Shown here piece after piece: positions 50,331 to 61,974 of a DNA stretch of 64,000 bases (the first letter of the stretch is position 1; the number at the start of each line of letters is the position of its first letter). Source of the stretch: Combretum micranthum (lineage: Eukaryota > Streptophyta > Magnoliopsida > Myrtales > Combretaceae); NCBI GenBank assembly GCA_024138025.1, contig JAMXBD010000065.1, positions 1,116,001 to 1,180,000 of the forward strand. Reading direction: 5' to 3'. A program made the translations under genes and the position numbers. A model generated the notes under the pieces. It was not told the origin of the DNA, searched no databases, and saw nothing but the letters and a program-made list of their open reading frames with translations.

Positions 50331-50392
50331 TGTATCTATAATAATAGCAGGTTTTCTTTCAACAATGCTATGTGAATATCCAAAACACCTAA

Positions 50393-50407
50393 ATGGTATC
50401 AGAGTTA
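50393..50407 (+). other. Possible retrotransposon primer-binding site
   Basis: TGGTATCAGAG at 50393 matches the initiator tRNA-Met primer site typical of plant copia elements. It lies just downstream of the first direct repeat and not next to the copia gag at 52.4 kb, so it may belong to a different, nested or truncated element in 50.33-51.57 kb. Confidence 0.45.
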
Positions 50408-51576
50408 CACTTTGAATAAATTATTTACCCTTTTAGTTTTTATCTAAAGATTAGATTTTTAAATATCATGATGGCTTTTTTAATGTGTCAAAATCTTAGT
50501 TTAACCATGTTGATTGCAATAAAAATAATGATGATGATATTTTTTGTCATAATTGGTTATTTATAGTTTATGGTTTGAATAAAACAATGTAATAATGATA
50601 ATGATCCTTTTTTTTGTTGTTCCATTCTAGTTTGGAATATTATTACATACATACATATATATATATATATTCTACATCATGAAATAATGAAAAGGGGATT
50701 TAACCTCATTTAAGTATTGAAAGAGGTGTTGCATCTTTCCACATTAAGGAATGAACGGATGAATGAAAAGCTTCATTGGGAATAAAATGAATATCAATGT
50801 TTTTTTTTTCAGTATTTGGTGAAAAGTGTTAAGTTTGATTCTCCTTTGCCTTATGATGTTGTTTTGTCAAACGTATAAAGCATAAAATTAAAAAAAAAAA
50901 GGAAGGGGAAGTAGAATTGTGACAAACATACTATTACATCCGACAACAACATCACATCCAACAACAACAAACGACATAGGAAAAAGCCAATCTGGTTCTC
51001 AAATTATGTTATATAGTTCAGTTACAGATCAAGAATAGAGAACAAGAATTAGTTATAATATTTGATAGTTTTGTAATAGAAAATAGTTAGAGTGATATCT
51101 CTAACAGATCTTTTATTAAGATAGTAGATTTGTAACAAATATCAGATGTAAATCTGTCTATAAATAGACGAAATGAAAAAGGAACTCAAAATATCTCGAT
51201 TATATCATTTGTATGTCTCTTAGTTGAGCCATTAGGAGTAGGAGCAGCTCGAAATTGATCATGCATATATTGTAAACACACTAGCAAAAAGGTTAGTCAG
51301 AAACCCTAACATAGAAGGAAAGATACAAAAAGAACATTAAGATAGAGAGAGAGAGTCTTATCTTGAGAGTGATACACGAGTGAAAAGCGAGGCAGTGTGA
51401 TACTGAGCGTTAGGGTTAATGAAGGATTAAAGGCTAGGCTTTGTTATTCAGTGGGCCTAGCTAACACACACTCACACATATTGGCCAATTTTGTTTCCTT
51501 TTCATGTTATCATGGCCAATAATTGATAAATGTCATGCTAAATATTTTATATTTTTTTTTCTTCAATCTTGAAGTA
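50408..51576. other. Retroelement-like interior or nested remnant between the direct repeats
   Basis: The stretch has a TA microsatellite (~50655-50670), and a promoter-like 'gtctataaatagacg' near 51157 preceded by 'taacagatcttttatt', which looks like part of an LTR. No coding domain is readable. I cannot resolve its boundaries. Confidence 0.35.
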
Positions 51577-52445
51577 TAATGTGTTTTCATAGCCATATTA
51601 TTTAATTATAGACCTCATGACATGACAAATATATGCATGTTATTATTAAAATTAAATTGAGTTATGTGTTAGATTTATACATGACATAATAAAGAGTATA
51701 TTGTTAGTCACCAAAGTGGCCAAATTAACTAAGTGAATTTTTAAGTTATGTATAAACTAGTCATTTATTCATAAAATGTTAATGCATATTATTGCAAGCA
51801 TATGAATAAATGATGTTTATCAGTTGTTAGAATTTTTCAGGATTTATCTAAATGTAAATTAATATTCTATGACTAATAAACATGATAAAGAAAAATCAAT
51901 ATTGCTTGCTAAATATGTTTATGTATCCAAAGATACTGGTCTCATTTAATAAGCTTTGTTTGATTACTTGATAAAGTTACATAGCATTAAACTTATGATA
52001 ATATATTGGTGAGTTTACCCAAAGGAAACCTGCAATATATTCCAAATTAATAATCATTTATTCATGAAATATTAATGCTTATTATTGAAAGTATATGCAT
52101 AAACGATGTTTATTAGTTGTTAAAATATTTTTAGATTTACCTAAGAGTAAATTAATATTCTATGACTAATAAACATGATAGAAGAAAATCAATATTACTT
52201 GTTAATATGTTTTTATATCTAAAGATACTGATCTTATTTAATAAGCTTTGTTTGATTACTTGATGAAGTTATATGGTATTAAACGTATGATAATATATTG
52301 TTGAGTTTACCTGAAGGGAACTTGCACTATATTTTAAATGTTTAGTCATTTGAATTTAACAGCTGATTGAGAATTTAGGTATTTGTATCTATTTTTCTTC
52401 ATTCGCATACTTTTTCTATTGCTGTGTTTAATGGTTTGAATTTCT
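51577..52445 (+). repeat. Direct repeat, downstream copy, leading into copia gag
   Basis: This is the second copy of the block at 49455-50330, with the same internal ~300-bp tandem duplication. It ends at ATGGTTTGAATTTCTCTGAA, the start of the copia gag remnant. Position between promoter side and gag suggests leader sequence. Confidence 0.75.
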
Positions 52446-53215
52446 CTGAATATTATAAACAAGTCAATTTCCATTTAGATGTTTCGGATATTGACTTAGC
52501 ATTATTGGAAGAAAAATCTGCTAATATTATGGATACAAGTGGTGGGAATAAGAAATCAAACTATAGAGCATGGGAAAGGTCTAAAAGATTATGTCTTAAT
52601 TTCATGTGAATGACTATGAATAACAACATTAAGACTAGTACTCCATAAATTGAAAGTGCTAAAGAATATTTAAGGTTTGTAGAAGAACATTTATGTTCTG
52701 CTGATAAGTCTTTCATTGGTACACTAATGGTTGAGGTCACGGCCATAAGTATGATGAGTCGCGAAACATGCAGCAACATGTCATCGAGATGACAAATATT
52801 GCAACAAACCTAAGGACCTTGGGTATGACAATTGATGACTCCTTCTTAGTGCAATTCGATATGAATTCATTTCCTCCTGAATATGGACCTTTTCAAATTA
52901 ACTATAACATTATAAAGGATAAGTAAAATGTTAATGAATTGTCCACTATGCGTATTTAAGAGGAAACAAGGCTAAAGAGTTAAGAAGCTCATTCTATTAA
53001 CCTTGTGGTCAGGGAGCTAGTAAGATTCATAAGCCAAAAACCAAGAAATTAAAGAAGAAAGCATCTGGTACAAGGACACAGGTTGGTACTAATGCCAACA
53101 AGAAAGAACAAAAGGTACATAAGTGTCCCTCTATAAGAAAGAAGGACATTATTAAAAAGATCGTCTAAAACGCAAAGCTTGGTTCGAAAGGAAAGGTACA
53201 TGTAACTTTTTTCGT
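52424..53215 (+). pseudogene. Copia gag remnant (plus-strand element)
   Basis: The start MFNGLNFSEYYKQVNFHLDV leads to NYRAWERSKRLCLNFM, the UBN2-type Gag signature. Later pieces in other frames include a 'tnia..LRTLGM' block near 52800 and a Lys-rich tail near 53040-53130 where the zinc knuckle would lie; it reads HKCPSIRKKGHY-like but is broken. Stop codons and shifts make it non-functional. Confidence 0.75.
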
Positions 53216-53255
53216 ATGATCTGAACTAAACTTAAGTGAAGTTCCTTCTAATAGT

Positions 53256-53330
53256 CAGTGGCTTGATTTTGGAGCTGCTACTCATGTTTCCAGTATGATG
53301 TAGAGATTCCTTTCAATCTAAACCATAAGC
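53256..53330 (+). pseudogene. Copia protease motif remnant
   Basis: SQWLDFGAATHVSSMM is visible. The family normally has the aspartic-protease signature D-S/T-G-A at this point; here it reads D-F-G-A, so the residue next to the catalytic Asp is changed. The flanks carry stops. This is a fragment between gag and integrase. Confidence 0.7.
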
Positions 53331-53399
53331 CTAACCAAGTAAAGGTCCCAAATTGAAGGCATAAGGACTTATTTTCTAGTATTAGACACTAGCTATCGC

Positions 53400-54340
53400 A
53401 TGCATCTAGTGCAAACTCTCTATGCACCTTCAATTTGTAGAAACTTAATTTTTGTTTCAAAACTTGATGTCAATGGGTTTACTTTTAAGTTTGGACATCA
53501 TAATTTTAATTTATTTAAAAAAACTTCCTTTATTAGTTTTGGAATTCTTATGGATGATTTATATAAACTGAAACTTGATGTCAATTTTTTCGAATGTCTA
53601 TTTCCTATTTATCATATTATTGGAAGTAAGCATAGTGTAATGAATGAAAATTTTGCTTACTTGTGGCATAAGCATTTGGGGTCATATATCCAAAAAAAGA
53701 TTCGAAAGATTGGTAAAGAATGAAATTTTTCTGAATTTTGATTTTTTTGACTTTAGCATATATGTGGATTGCATTAAAGGAAAGCAAACCAAACATAGCA
53801 AGAAAGGAGCCACAAGAAGCACTTCGTTCCTTAAAATTATACACTTTGATATATGTAGACCTTTTGACACTCCATCCATTAATGGAGGAAAATACCTCAA
53901 CCTCACCACCTTTATAGATGATTTTTCACGATATGGATATATCTATTTACTTAATGAAAAATCTCAAGTAGTAAATGCCCTTAAGGTGTTTGTAAAGGAG
54001 TTTGAAAGACAATTAGATAAAAAAGTGAAATTTGTAAGGTCTGATAGATGTGGTGAATATTATGGAAAATATGATGAATTAGGACAATATCTAGGTCTAT
54101 TTGTCAAGTTCCTTGAAAAAACATGGCATATGTGTAGAGTATACTGTGCCAGGCACTCCTTAACAAAATGGTGTAGCAGAAAGGCGCAATAAGACATTAA
54201 TGGATATGGTTAGGAGTATGATGAGTAATTCCTCATTACCCAAAACATTGTGGGTGCATGCACTTAAAATTGTTGTGTATTTGCTAAATAATATTCCTAG
54301 TAAGGCAGTTCCTAAAACTCTTTTTGAGTTATGGACTACC
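53400..54340 (+). pseudogene. Copia integrase remnant (plus-strand element)
   Basis: LVQTLYAPSICRNLIFVSKL starts the pre-integrase block. FAYLWHKHLG and CVDCIKGKQTKHSKKGA-like sequence give the zinc-binding His and Cys pairs. HFDICRPFDTPS and FIDDFSRYGYIYLL contain the first catalytic Asp region, VRSDRCGEYYG the second Asp, and [19 protein letters not shown] (54160-54215, in another frame) the catalytic Glu. Frames shift near 53640 and 54150. The order and motifs are complete but the ORF is broken. Confidence 0.85.
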
Positions 54341-54795
54341 TAGTTTAAGGCACCTACAAGTTTGGATTACTTAAGCACTAGTTTATAATTCACATGAAAG
54401 AAAAATTAGATTCTTGAACAATAAGTGTTTAGTTTATTGGCTACCCAAAATAATCTAAAGAGTATAGGTCTTATTGTCCAAACCATAATCCAAGAATTAT
54501 TGAAATAGCTAATGTCGGATTTTTTGAAAATGGGGAAATTAGTAGGAGTGCTGAAAAATGTAATGTGGATATTAATAAAGTGAGGGATAATGTTCCATTA
54601 CCCATAAATGTTCCAATATCCACACTTATATCAAGTGTTGCTCCAATATTAAAAGAACAATAAGATCTTGAGCAACATTTGAGTGAGTCAGCACCTTAAG
54701 ATGAAACCAACTTACAACCAACCGACATGAATGAACCATATGGAGTAGCTTTAAACCAACCTATAAGGATGAGAAGGTTAGCTATCTCTGATTAC

Positions 54796-55356
54796 TAGGA
54801 ATGCAACCGGGACGGGTATATTAAAACCCGAACCCAAACCCGATATCCAATAAGGTTCCCAAAACCCATTCCAAACCCTATAGTGTTTTTGCCCATGAAC
54901 CCAAAACTCGCTACACAAACCCTATAGGGCACCGGAACCCGAACCCAAAACCCGCTAAAAATTTACAACAAGCAAGGAAGAAAATAAAAATTAATGAAAT
55001 GAAAAGTGTCTTAGACTCTTAGGAAACCAAATTAGAGAGAATATAATGTTCATCACAATATTTATCAAATCACAATACAATTTTTAAAGCGAAATAAAAA
55101 TTAAACAAAGGAAAAGCATCTCTCGTCAAATCACAATACAAATTTAAAATCCTCATAGATTTCACTACTCATTATATATATATTTATATATTTTAACGGG
55201 TTCGGGTTTCCCAACAGGTTTTGTACTCATCCCAAAATCCGTCCCAAAACCCTATAGGGTCTTATTATTTATCCCAAAACCCATCCCAAACCCTATAGGG
55301 TATTTATCGGGTTTGACGGGTCGGGTACCCTATAAAAACCCGCTCGTACATCCCTA
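54796..55356. mobile_element. hAT-like MITE inserted in copia pol, 8-bp target duplication
   Basis: The 561-bp element starts TAGGAATGCAACCGGGACGG and its inverted right end reads TAGGGATGTACGAGCGGG. CTGATTAC (54788-54795) and CTGATGAC (55357-55364) flank it, an 8-bp duplication with one mismatch, as in hAT elements. Joining the flanks continues the copia reading ('ISD' then 'DYVVHLQE'). CCCTATAGGG occurs exactly three times (54920-54929, 55250-55259, 55291-55300) near the ends, with two partial copies. No coding capacity. Confidence 0.9.
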
Positions 55357-55364
55357 CTGATGAC

Positions 55365-56040
55365 TATGTGGTTCATTTGCAAGAGTTAGAATTTGATATT
55401 GGCATTTGTAAAGATCTTGTTTCATTTTCACAAGCCATAAAAAAAGTGATAAGTTTGATAAATAGATTGAGGCCATGAAAGATGAGTTAAACTCTATGGC
55501 ACAAAACAATGTTTGGGATCTCATCAATTTCCATAAAGTTCTAAACGAGTCGAGTGTAAATAGGTCTTTAAGACCAAACATGACTCTAATGGCAATATTG
55601 GACATATACAGTTAGACTTGTTGCCAAGAGCTATACTGAAAAGGATGGAATTGATTATAAAGAGACATTTTCACATGTTTCAAAGAAAGATTCATTGAGA
55701 ATAATTATGGCATTAGTAGCTTAGTTAGATTCAGAGTTACATCAAAGGGATATGGAAACTGCTTGTCTGAATGGCAATCTCGAGGAAGAAGTTTATATGG
55801 ATCAACTTGAAGGATTTTCCGTAGAAGGAAAATATCATATGGTGTGTAAACTCAAGAAATCAATATATGGAATTAAATTAGTTTCCTACTACTGGTGTAT
55901 TAAGTTTAATTATACCATAACATCTTTTGGATTGAGAGAAAAACACCATTAATCGGTGTATATATCAGAAGATCAATGTGAGTAAGTTTATATTTCTGGT
56001 TTTATATGTTGATGATATCTTACTTGCTGCTAGTGAAAAA
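55365..56040 (+). pseudogene. Copia reverse transcriptase remnant (plus-strand element)
   Basis: After the MITE, YVVHLQELEFDIG is followed by AMKDELNSMAQNNVWDL, GIDYKETFSHVS and HQRDMETACLNGNLEEEVYM, the N-terminal reverse transcriptase block order. LKKSIYGIKL follows. The YVDD region reads in different frames near 56005-56020 ('LYVDDILLA'-like, interrupted). Several stops make it inactive. Confidence 0.85.
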
Positions 56041-56199
56041 TAATCTTGGTATTGACTATTTGAAGGCTATAAAAAATTTTTTTGAGGTATCTTCAAGAAA
56101 TAATGATTATATGCCCTTATATAGTAAATCCAATCAATTAAATTTGATTAGATATTTGGATTCAGTCTTTATTGGATGCATTGATAGTGGAAAATCTAT

Positions 56200-56540
56200 G
56201 TTTGGTTATTTGTTCTTGTTAGTAGAAGGAGTAATCCCATGAAAGATACCAAACAATTTGTCATTAATGTATCCACTAATGAAACAAAATTTGTAGTTTG
56301 TTTTAAGGCTACATTTCATGGATTATGGCCGCAAAACCTTATTTCAGAATTGAAAGTTATCAACGCCATTATTAAGTTGCTAAAATTTTATGATGATAAT
56401 TCTGCAGCAATTTTCTTCTCCACGAATGACAAATATCTTAGAGTGCTAAACATATGAAGTTGAAATATTTTTCCATGAAGGAACAGGTTCAGAAACAAAG
56501 AGTGTGTATAGAATATAAAGATCTCATAATTGTAGATCCT
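56200..56540 (+). pseudogene. Copia RNase H / 3' end remnant (plus-strand element)
   Basis: STNETKFVVCFKATFHGLWP corresponds to the RNase H TEAEY-type region, and YDDNSAAIFFSTNDKY to the block with NxxAxxL. KYFSMKEQVQKQRVCIEY and DPLTKGS follow, the usual end of copia pol. Frame breaks occur around 56240 and 56455. Confidence 0.8.
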
Positions 56541-57000
56541 TTAACTAAAGGCTCATAACCAAAGACATTTAAAGCATATGTCCAAACAATGGGTATTGGT
56601 TGTATTAATAATTAATTTTATGATGTTTTAACACTCTTGAGCTCTATAAAAGTTTTCTGACATATTGGCATTTTCTTGTTTATTATGGTTATGTGCACCT
56701 AATTATTATTTAACAAGAAATATTAGTCTCTATCAGACATTAATGTTGACCATTATGATATTTATATATCGTTTATGAGACCTAACTTAATGAATTGCTA
56801 ATGTTGTGGTATATGGAAGAGGGTATGCACAGTGTATGACCATCATAACCCGTATTTTGTGATTTATTAGCTCGAGGTAACTTATGAATGTGTTAAAAGA
56901 TTTGTTTATTTATGCGCACTTAATGTCTGACTATTAAATATAACATATATGAATTGTTGGGCCAAGTGAGACACTGTTAGAATGTAGCTTGAAATTTAAG

Positions 57001-58117
57001 GGATACTCTTTCCCAATATGATCCTAATTAATTGAGTTTCCTATTTAATAATTAAAGCAAATTTCAACCATTAAAGTTGATATTTGATGGACATATCAGA
57101 TTAAAACAATGGATATATATGTTGATTCTCCTTCTACCTATTAGGGTTACAATAGAAAGCACAAAATCACATCGAGGAGTGAAAGGCTATTCCATCAAAA
57201 TTTTCTATAAGGTCAAGAGGAAGAAACCAATTTATTAAAAGGATTAATTAATCTCCTCAATTCATGACGTCTTCCGCATCAGGTATGCAATATCAACAAC
57301 TAATGTCTATAGTAAATTAATTTATTCAAGATCCTAACTCTATGGTCACAAAGAAAAAGTTAAATTCATTTTTTTTATAAAGTTTATATCTTTATATATA
57401 CCTAATTGCATATTTTGCTAAAATTTAGATATATTCGTGGTATTTATCCTAAAATTGAAAAATAGTTCACTCCGATCAATGACTCTTCAATGGTTGATCC
57501 ATTTACTTTTTCGTCGAGAAAGCTATTGATACTTATACATATATATATATATGTATGAGTTGTATCATGTTCCGTTTATGTAGTGCTCTTTATATTTATG
57601 TGTATGTACGCATATGCATGTATACATCGTCTTGTGTGCATGTCATATTCCTTATGTATCGTGTTATATATGTGTAGGTATATTATTCATGTATTTTTCA
57701 AGTTGTGTATGTGTCACTTTCATATTTTCTCCCTGATTTACATAGTAACTGTAATAACATCAAAAAGGTTGGTGCAACAAGGTCGGAGTCATTTTCATGA
57801 TTGTTCTTAAAATTTTCATAAGAAAAGAACATTAGTTTTCATTATGGTGAGAATTCGTATGTATGTTTAAATATGAAAGACCTTTTACGTTAAAATATCT
57901 ACTTGAACAAAGATTATCATGATGTCACTATTGTTTAATTTGTATAACAAGATAAAAGTTGCAATTCAAAAGATCAAATTCCTATTTTCCAAATAAGAAT
58001 AAAACAACATCAATATAATAGTTCCGGCAATTAATACTAGCATCTTGGCTTAACAAGTTAGAACTTTTCATATACAAATCATATGATCTTGAAATCAATT
58101 GGTGCTTTCTATTATGT
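57001..58117. other. Copia 3' flank and intergenic AT-rich DNA; no gene seen
   Basis: It contains TA and 'tgtgtatg'-type alternating tracts at 57535-57700. The first ~250 bp may still be LTR. No recognisable protein. Confidence 0.4.
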
Positions 58118-58325
58118 CACGCCTGCAAAGCAAAACGGTGGTATTCATATGTAACCAAGTAATGATATCGGCAAAGTGAAAATTGTGCCAACATGGACCC
58201 TGCAATCACCTCATCGGCCTTTTTTATCGGTATATAGCATTGTTTCAGAGAATGTCTTCCAACCAAAGTACCTTTGCTCCATCGTCGCTTGCAAGCCAAT
58301 CCTATGTGCGTCCTCAGTTGGCAAT
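58118..58325 (-). other. Exon-like island, minus strand, with strong splice acceptor
   Basis: On the minus strand 'ctgtttcctcctgtctgcag' (58345-58326) is a strong acceptor, followed by a GC-richer stretch. Two frames are partly open: one gives CQLRTHIGLACKRRWSKGTL and runs to a TGA at ~58117; another gives LPTEDAHRIGLQATMEQRYF then GWKTFSETMLYTD and stops at ~58215. The second looks more protein-like. I do not recognise either, and see no further exons. It may be a last exon with 3' UTR or a gene fragment. Confidence 0.3.
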
Positions 58326-58345
58326 CTGCAGACAGGAGGAAACAG

Positions 58346-59689
58346 ATCAACAACTAAAAATCTGTTGGGTTTTGTAGATAAGAGTAAAAGTAGTGTAATA
58401 TAAAAAATAAAATTCTCTAAAATATATACCGGATTTCATGTGAGATGTTGGTGATGGAGTTCAAGTGAAATTCAGAACTCTTTCTGTTTTTGTAAAATTG
58501 TGTTCACTACTACAAGGACTCCAAGGATAGTCCTTTATTGGAGTTCACTTACACAGTGATAGGAACAAATTTTAATCTAATTATTGCTAGATAATTTTGG
58601 AATAGATTACATACATACATTATATATATTCTTTTATAGAATTGAAATCAATATAATTTTATATGAATATATAAAATTTGCAGTTTCCCCCTTTTTTTGT
58701 GGTTAACAAATGGGAAAGTAACTCTTCAACTACCATTTATAAATCAAAGAATATTAATTAGATAGAAATAAAAAATATCCAAAATTAATAATAAATGACA
58801 GTGAACATTTTTGTGCTAAGCATTCAATAGCAAATTGCACTATGTAATCATAAATAAAAAATTAACTTTCTATTATCTTATTATTTAATGCATCAATTTA
58901 TATTACTTCCAATCTTAAAATACTATTTCATCATCTCAAAATAAATAAATAAGTCTAATTCCAAATAAACAAAATTGACATAAGTTTAGTATTTACTACA
59001 ATTGTCTAGTCAATGGTCTTATTCATGTTAACAATGCTATTGCATGCAACCCTCTGAAGTGATTACTAGCGTAGTTAATCACCTTGTTCTCAATATACAA
59101 AAATAGTGTTTGTCTAGACACAAACAAAATAATAATCTAGCAATAATTATTGATTACTTAATGGGATAGAAAGGTTGTGAGCTATAATCTAATATGAAGT
59201 GATTACTTAGTAGTTAAATCTCTTCATTAGAATATCATGATCAAACCATTACATGTGTCATCAACGATTAATCATTTTACTTGGAACCTAAAATAAATTA
59301 GACTCAATAAAATTTGCCAATAACTAATGACTATGAGTCACTTTTATTCCAACTAAAGGCACTGTAAATATCACCTTTTTAATCCAAGATAGATTTGAAG
59401 TCTATCTTGACTCATTACCATTCTTTCTATATTTCATACTATACCCAAAAACCAGATTATTTACAATCTATATTAAGACCGTGTTTAATGACATCAAAGC
59501 GTGGTATTCCATATAAAGGATGTATGAAGGTTCAAGTTTATGGATTATTCATGCTAGTTCATATAAAGGGGGAACCAATAATATTAAACCTATGGTATCC
59601 TCTATTTGCGGGTTATGTCCAGTATACCTACTTAATTTTGGACATTCGTTTGCATAACTTTAGATATCTTTCTCTTGATCTAGTGAAAA
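58346..59689. other. Intergenic AT-rich DNA; no gene seen
   Basis: A plus-strand frame of 129 codons at 59395-59784 has no recognisable motif and overlaps a repeat at its end. No other structure recognised. Confidence 0.35.
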
Positions 59690-60315
59690 TTAGATTTGTA
59701 AGCCAGTCGAATCAAGATTTTGAAGGCTCAAACTTGGCTTGTTTAAAAATTATCAGCCCATGCTATACCCAAGCTTTTTGTTAAGTCTAAAATATAGGCT
59801 TGAGCTCGACTCATTTAACTTAACGAGCTTTATTTCAAACTCAAGTTTCGCTCATTTACAAATCGAGTTTGAGTTGAGCCAGACTTTTATTGAAGCTATC
59901 GGGCTTTTATCGAATTTGAAATTTAAGTTCGAGCTCGACTAATTTAGATAACTCACTTTTCATTTTTTTTAATTTAAAAATAATATATAAGAGTTATTAA
60001 ATATATACATACGCATATTAAATAGAAATTAGCTTTTATTGTTTTAATTATATATTAATATATCATATATATACTCATAAATCCACTAACAACTTATTAA
60101 CAAACCTACCTGTGAGCATATCCACAAACCTCCCTTTAAGCATAAATTTCTTTGTTTGCAAGTTGAATTGCGAGTTTGAATTGACGAGCTTGACTCACTT
60201 AAATGAACGAGCTTTAGTTAAACTCAAGTGCTGCTCATTTATTAATCGAGCTCAAGTAAAGCAGAGCCTAAAGAGAGCTGAGCTTAAGCAGCTCATGAGC
60301 ATTCGCAGCCCTAGT
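59690..60315. mobile_element. hAT-like repeat with 'gctcgagctcgac' subterminal motifs (right end intact)
   Basis: The right end reads 'cattcgcagccctag', whose inverse CTAGGGCTGCGAATG is typical of plant hAT-like MITE ends. Many 'gagctcgact', 'acgagctt' and 'aatcgag' variants lie throughout. The left end is not matched cleanly. Worn relatives appear at 28.7-29.2 kb and 61.98-62.46 kb. Confidence 0.4.
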
Positions 60316-61254
60316 TAGAATGATACAAGTTATGCAACATATTTGTCTAAATATCTATGTCCCCTTTATATATTTATGTGACCAATAAAAATTTTAGATA
60401 ATGTAATATTTTAATAAATTTATATTAATTTATTGGAGGGATCAACAATGTTATAACTTATAAAATTGTTTATGAACATATGTTATGAAAGACCCATCGG
60501 TTCATTTTTGTATGCAAAATGATGTGGAATTCAATCTTATATCCAAATATAAAATTGAATTTGTTATTTGGTTTGTTTATGGAATTCCATTCTATTCTTT
60601 CAATTCCTATCCTTTTTATTTTAAACCAATTTCGTGTGATAAACGTGGTGAATTTTAAGATACTTAACTGGGTATTTGGACGAATAGGGACTCATGGAAA
60701 TAGGTTCAAAATTCACTCAATAGCATTTCAATTCCCTAAACCGAATTCATTTGTAACGTCTCTCTCCCCGCCATGCAACCAAGTAATCGATAAAACTTTT
60801 TTTCAAGAATTTTTATTGCCCAGCCATCTTTATAGATTGAAAACCTCTTGTCCGAAATGGAAATCTTAGCCATACATCAAACTAAATAATTCTACCGTCT
60901 GTTTAATATCTATTCAAAAGGTCAGACTTTTAAGCTTTTAGAATATATAAATATATTACTTTATATTTACTTCATCTATGATTAACTACCATATGTTGAA
61001 ATTGAGTATTTGGAGTTTTTAATTTTTTCTTTAAATATACTTTTAGATGTCTAAATAGCCATTTTAACCTAGATAAAAATAACAAATAATTTTACTAAAA
61101 ATAAGAAATAGATTACACAAAATTAGGAAAAAAAAAGTATAGAAGAATCTGGTAATTTACTTTTAGTTTTTAAAGTATTTATATGTATAATTTAGAGAAA
61201 TATAGTTATGGAGAATCTTTTTATTTATGTTTTTTCTTTTTTGGCCATTATAAT
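60316..61254. other. Intergenic DNA; no gene seen
   Basis: A plus-strand frame of 116 codons (60519-60869) shows no recognisable motif and has no homologous block that I know. AT-rich low-complexity elsewhere. Confidence 0.35.
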
Positions 61255-61330
61255 GAAAAGAATGATTCGAACCTGGTCTCTCTTACCTAATAAGCGGGAA
61301 ATACGTCATTAAACAATAAGACCATTTAAA
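61255..61330 (-). repeat. tRNA-like / SINE-head segment
   Basis: On the minus strand 'tggtcttattg' resembles an RNA polymerase III A box and GGTTCGAATCA a B box, about 53 bp apart. 'cccgcttattaggtaagaga' lies between. The spacing is longer than in a standard tRNA, and no acceptor stem closes. A tRNA-derived SINE head is possible. Confidence 0.35.
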
Positions 61331-61974
61331 AAACAAGGAAGAATCTGAAAGCAATGAAAGCAAGGAAAATAATATAGACAAAACATGTAAATATTCTCTC
61401 ATTGTCTCATGGAGGGCTGGGCCGTATCAGCTATAGGCTACGCGGGTGCATTAGTACCAATGCTTTATGGGTAGTTTCTGTTAGGAGCCCTTAATTATGG
61501 TGACATTCCTCCATACTGCTAGGCTCAAGGGCCAAGGTTACCTAAGCCCAAAACACTCTGATTAAGTAGCATTCACGTCCTTGTTTTCTTGTGCTCCGAT
61601 GTCTTTGACTTGGAAAATAGCATGCACTAAGCAGCCTGTCAGGTGCGATTTCTACAAATTCATATATATGAAAAATGAGCCGAATGTGGATCAAGTTTCT
61701 ATTTATAGAACCTCATAATGGAAGTTGCACTCGGAAGTGGGTGCACCTAAATATACTTACCTAATTTGTCTTTTTATTTCAATATTACTCGTCACTAGGT
61801 AGAAATTATAAAACTCAATAAGAGCTAAATATTTGGTATTTCGAGTAATATGTAGTTTACCAAATGCTTATTTGATTGGAGAAGCCAATATAGCTAAATG
61901 ATGCTAGGCAGTCCACTAGGAAGGAGGATCGCTCTTTATGTTCTTCGTAACTAAGGTTATAAGTAAGTCAAGAC
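61331..61974. other. Intergenic DNA with a GC-richer stretch (61395-61640); nothing recognised
   Basis: The stretch around 61395-61640 ('gagggctgggccgtatcagc', 'gcagcctgtcaggtgcgatt') has above-average GC but no open frame of note and no repeat relative in this window. Confidence 0.35.

Larger units (their letters stand above)
52424..57000 (+). mobile_element. Degenerate Ty1/copia retrotransposon, plus strand, split by a hAT-like MITE
   Basis: Gag, protease-like, integrase, reverse transcriptase and RNase H remnants follow in copia order across 52.4-56.6 kb, with many stops and frameshifts. The remnants match a copia family recalled by its gag motif YYKxWERS and pol motif ESQxV-type blocks. 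After the coding part come a 'gggccaagtgagac' purine-rich stretch and TGTTAGAATG (~56980), which may be a 3' polypurine tract and LTR start. I find no matching 5' LTR, so the element is incomplete. Confidence 0.85.

Noticed and set aside
57535..57700. 'tgtgtatg' tract as a telomere-like repeat
   Set aside because: It has no regular TTTAGGG unit; it is alternating low-complexity sequence.
59395..60869. Plus-strand frames of 129 and 116 codons
   Set aside because: No motif, atypical composition for a plant gene, and partial overlap with a hAT-like repeat.
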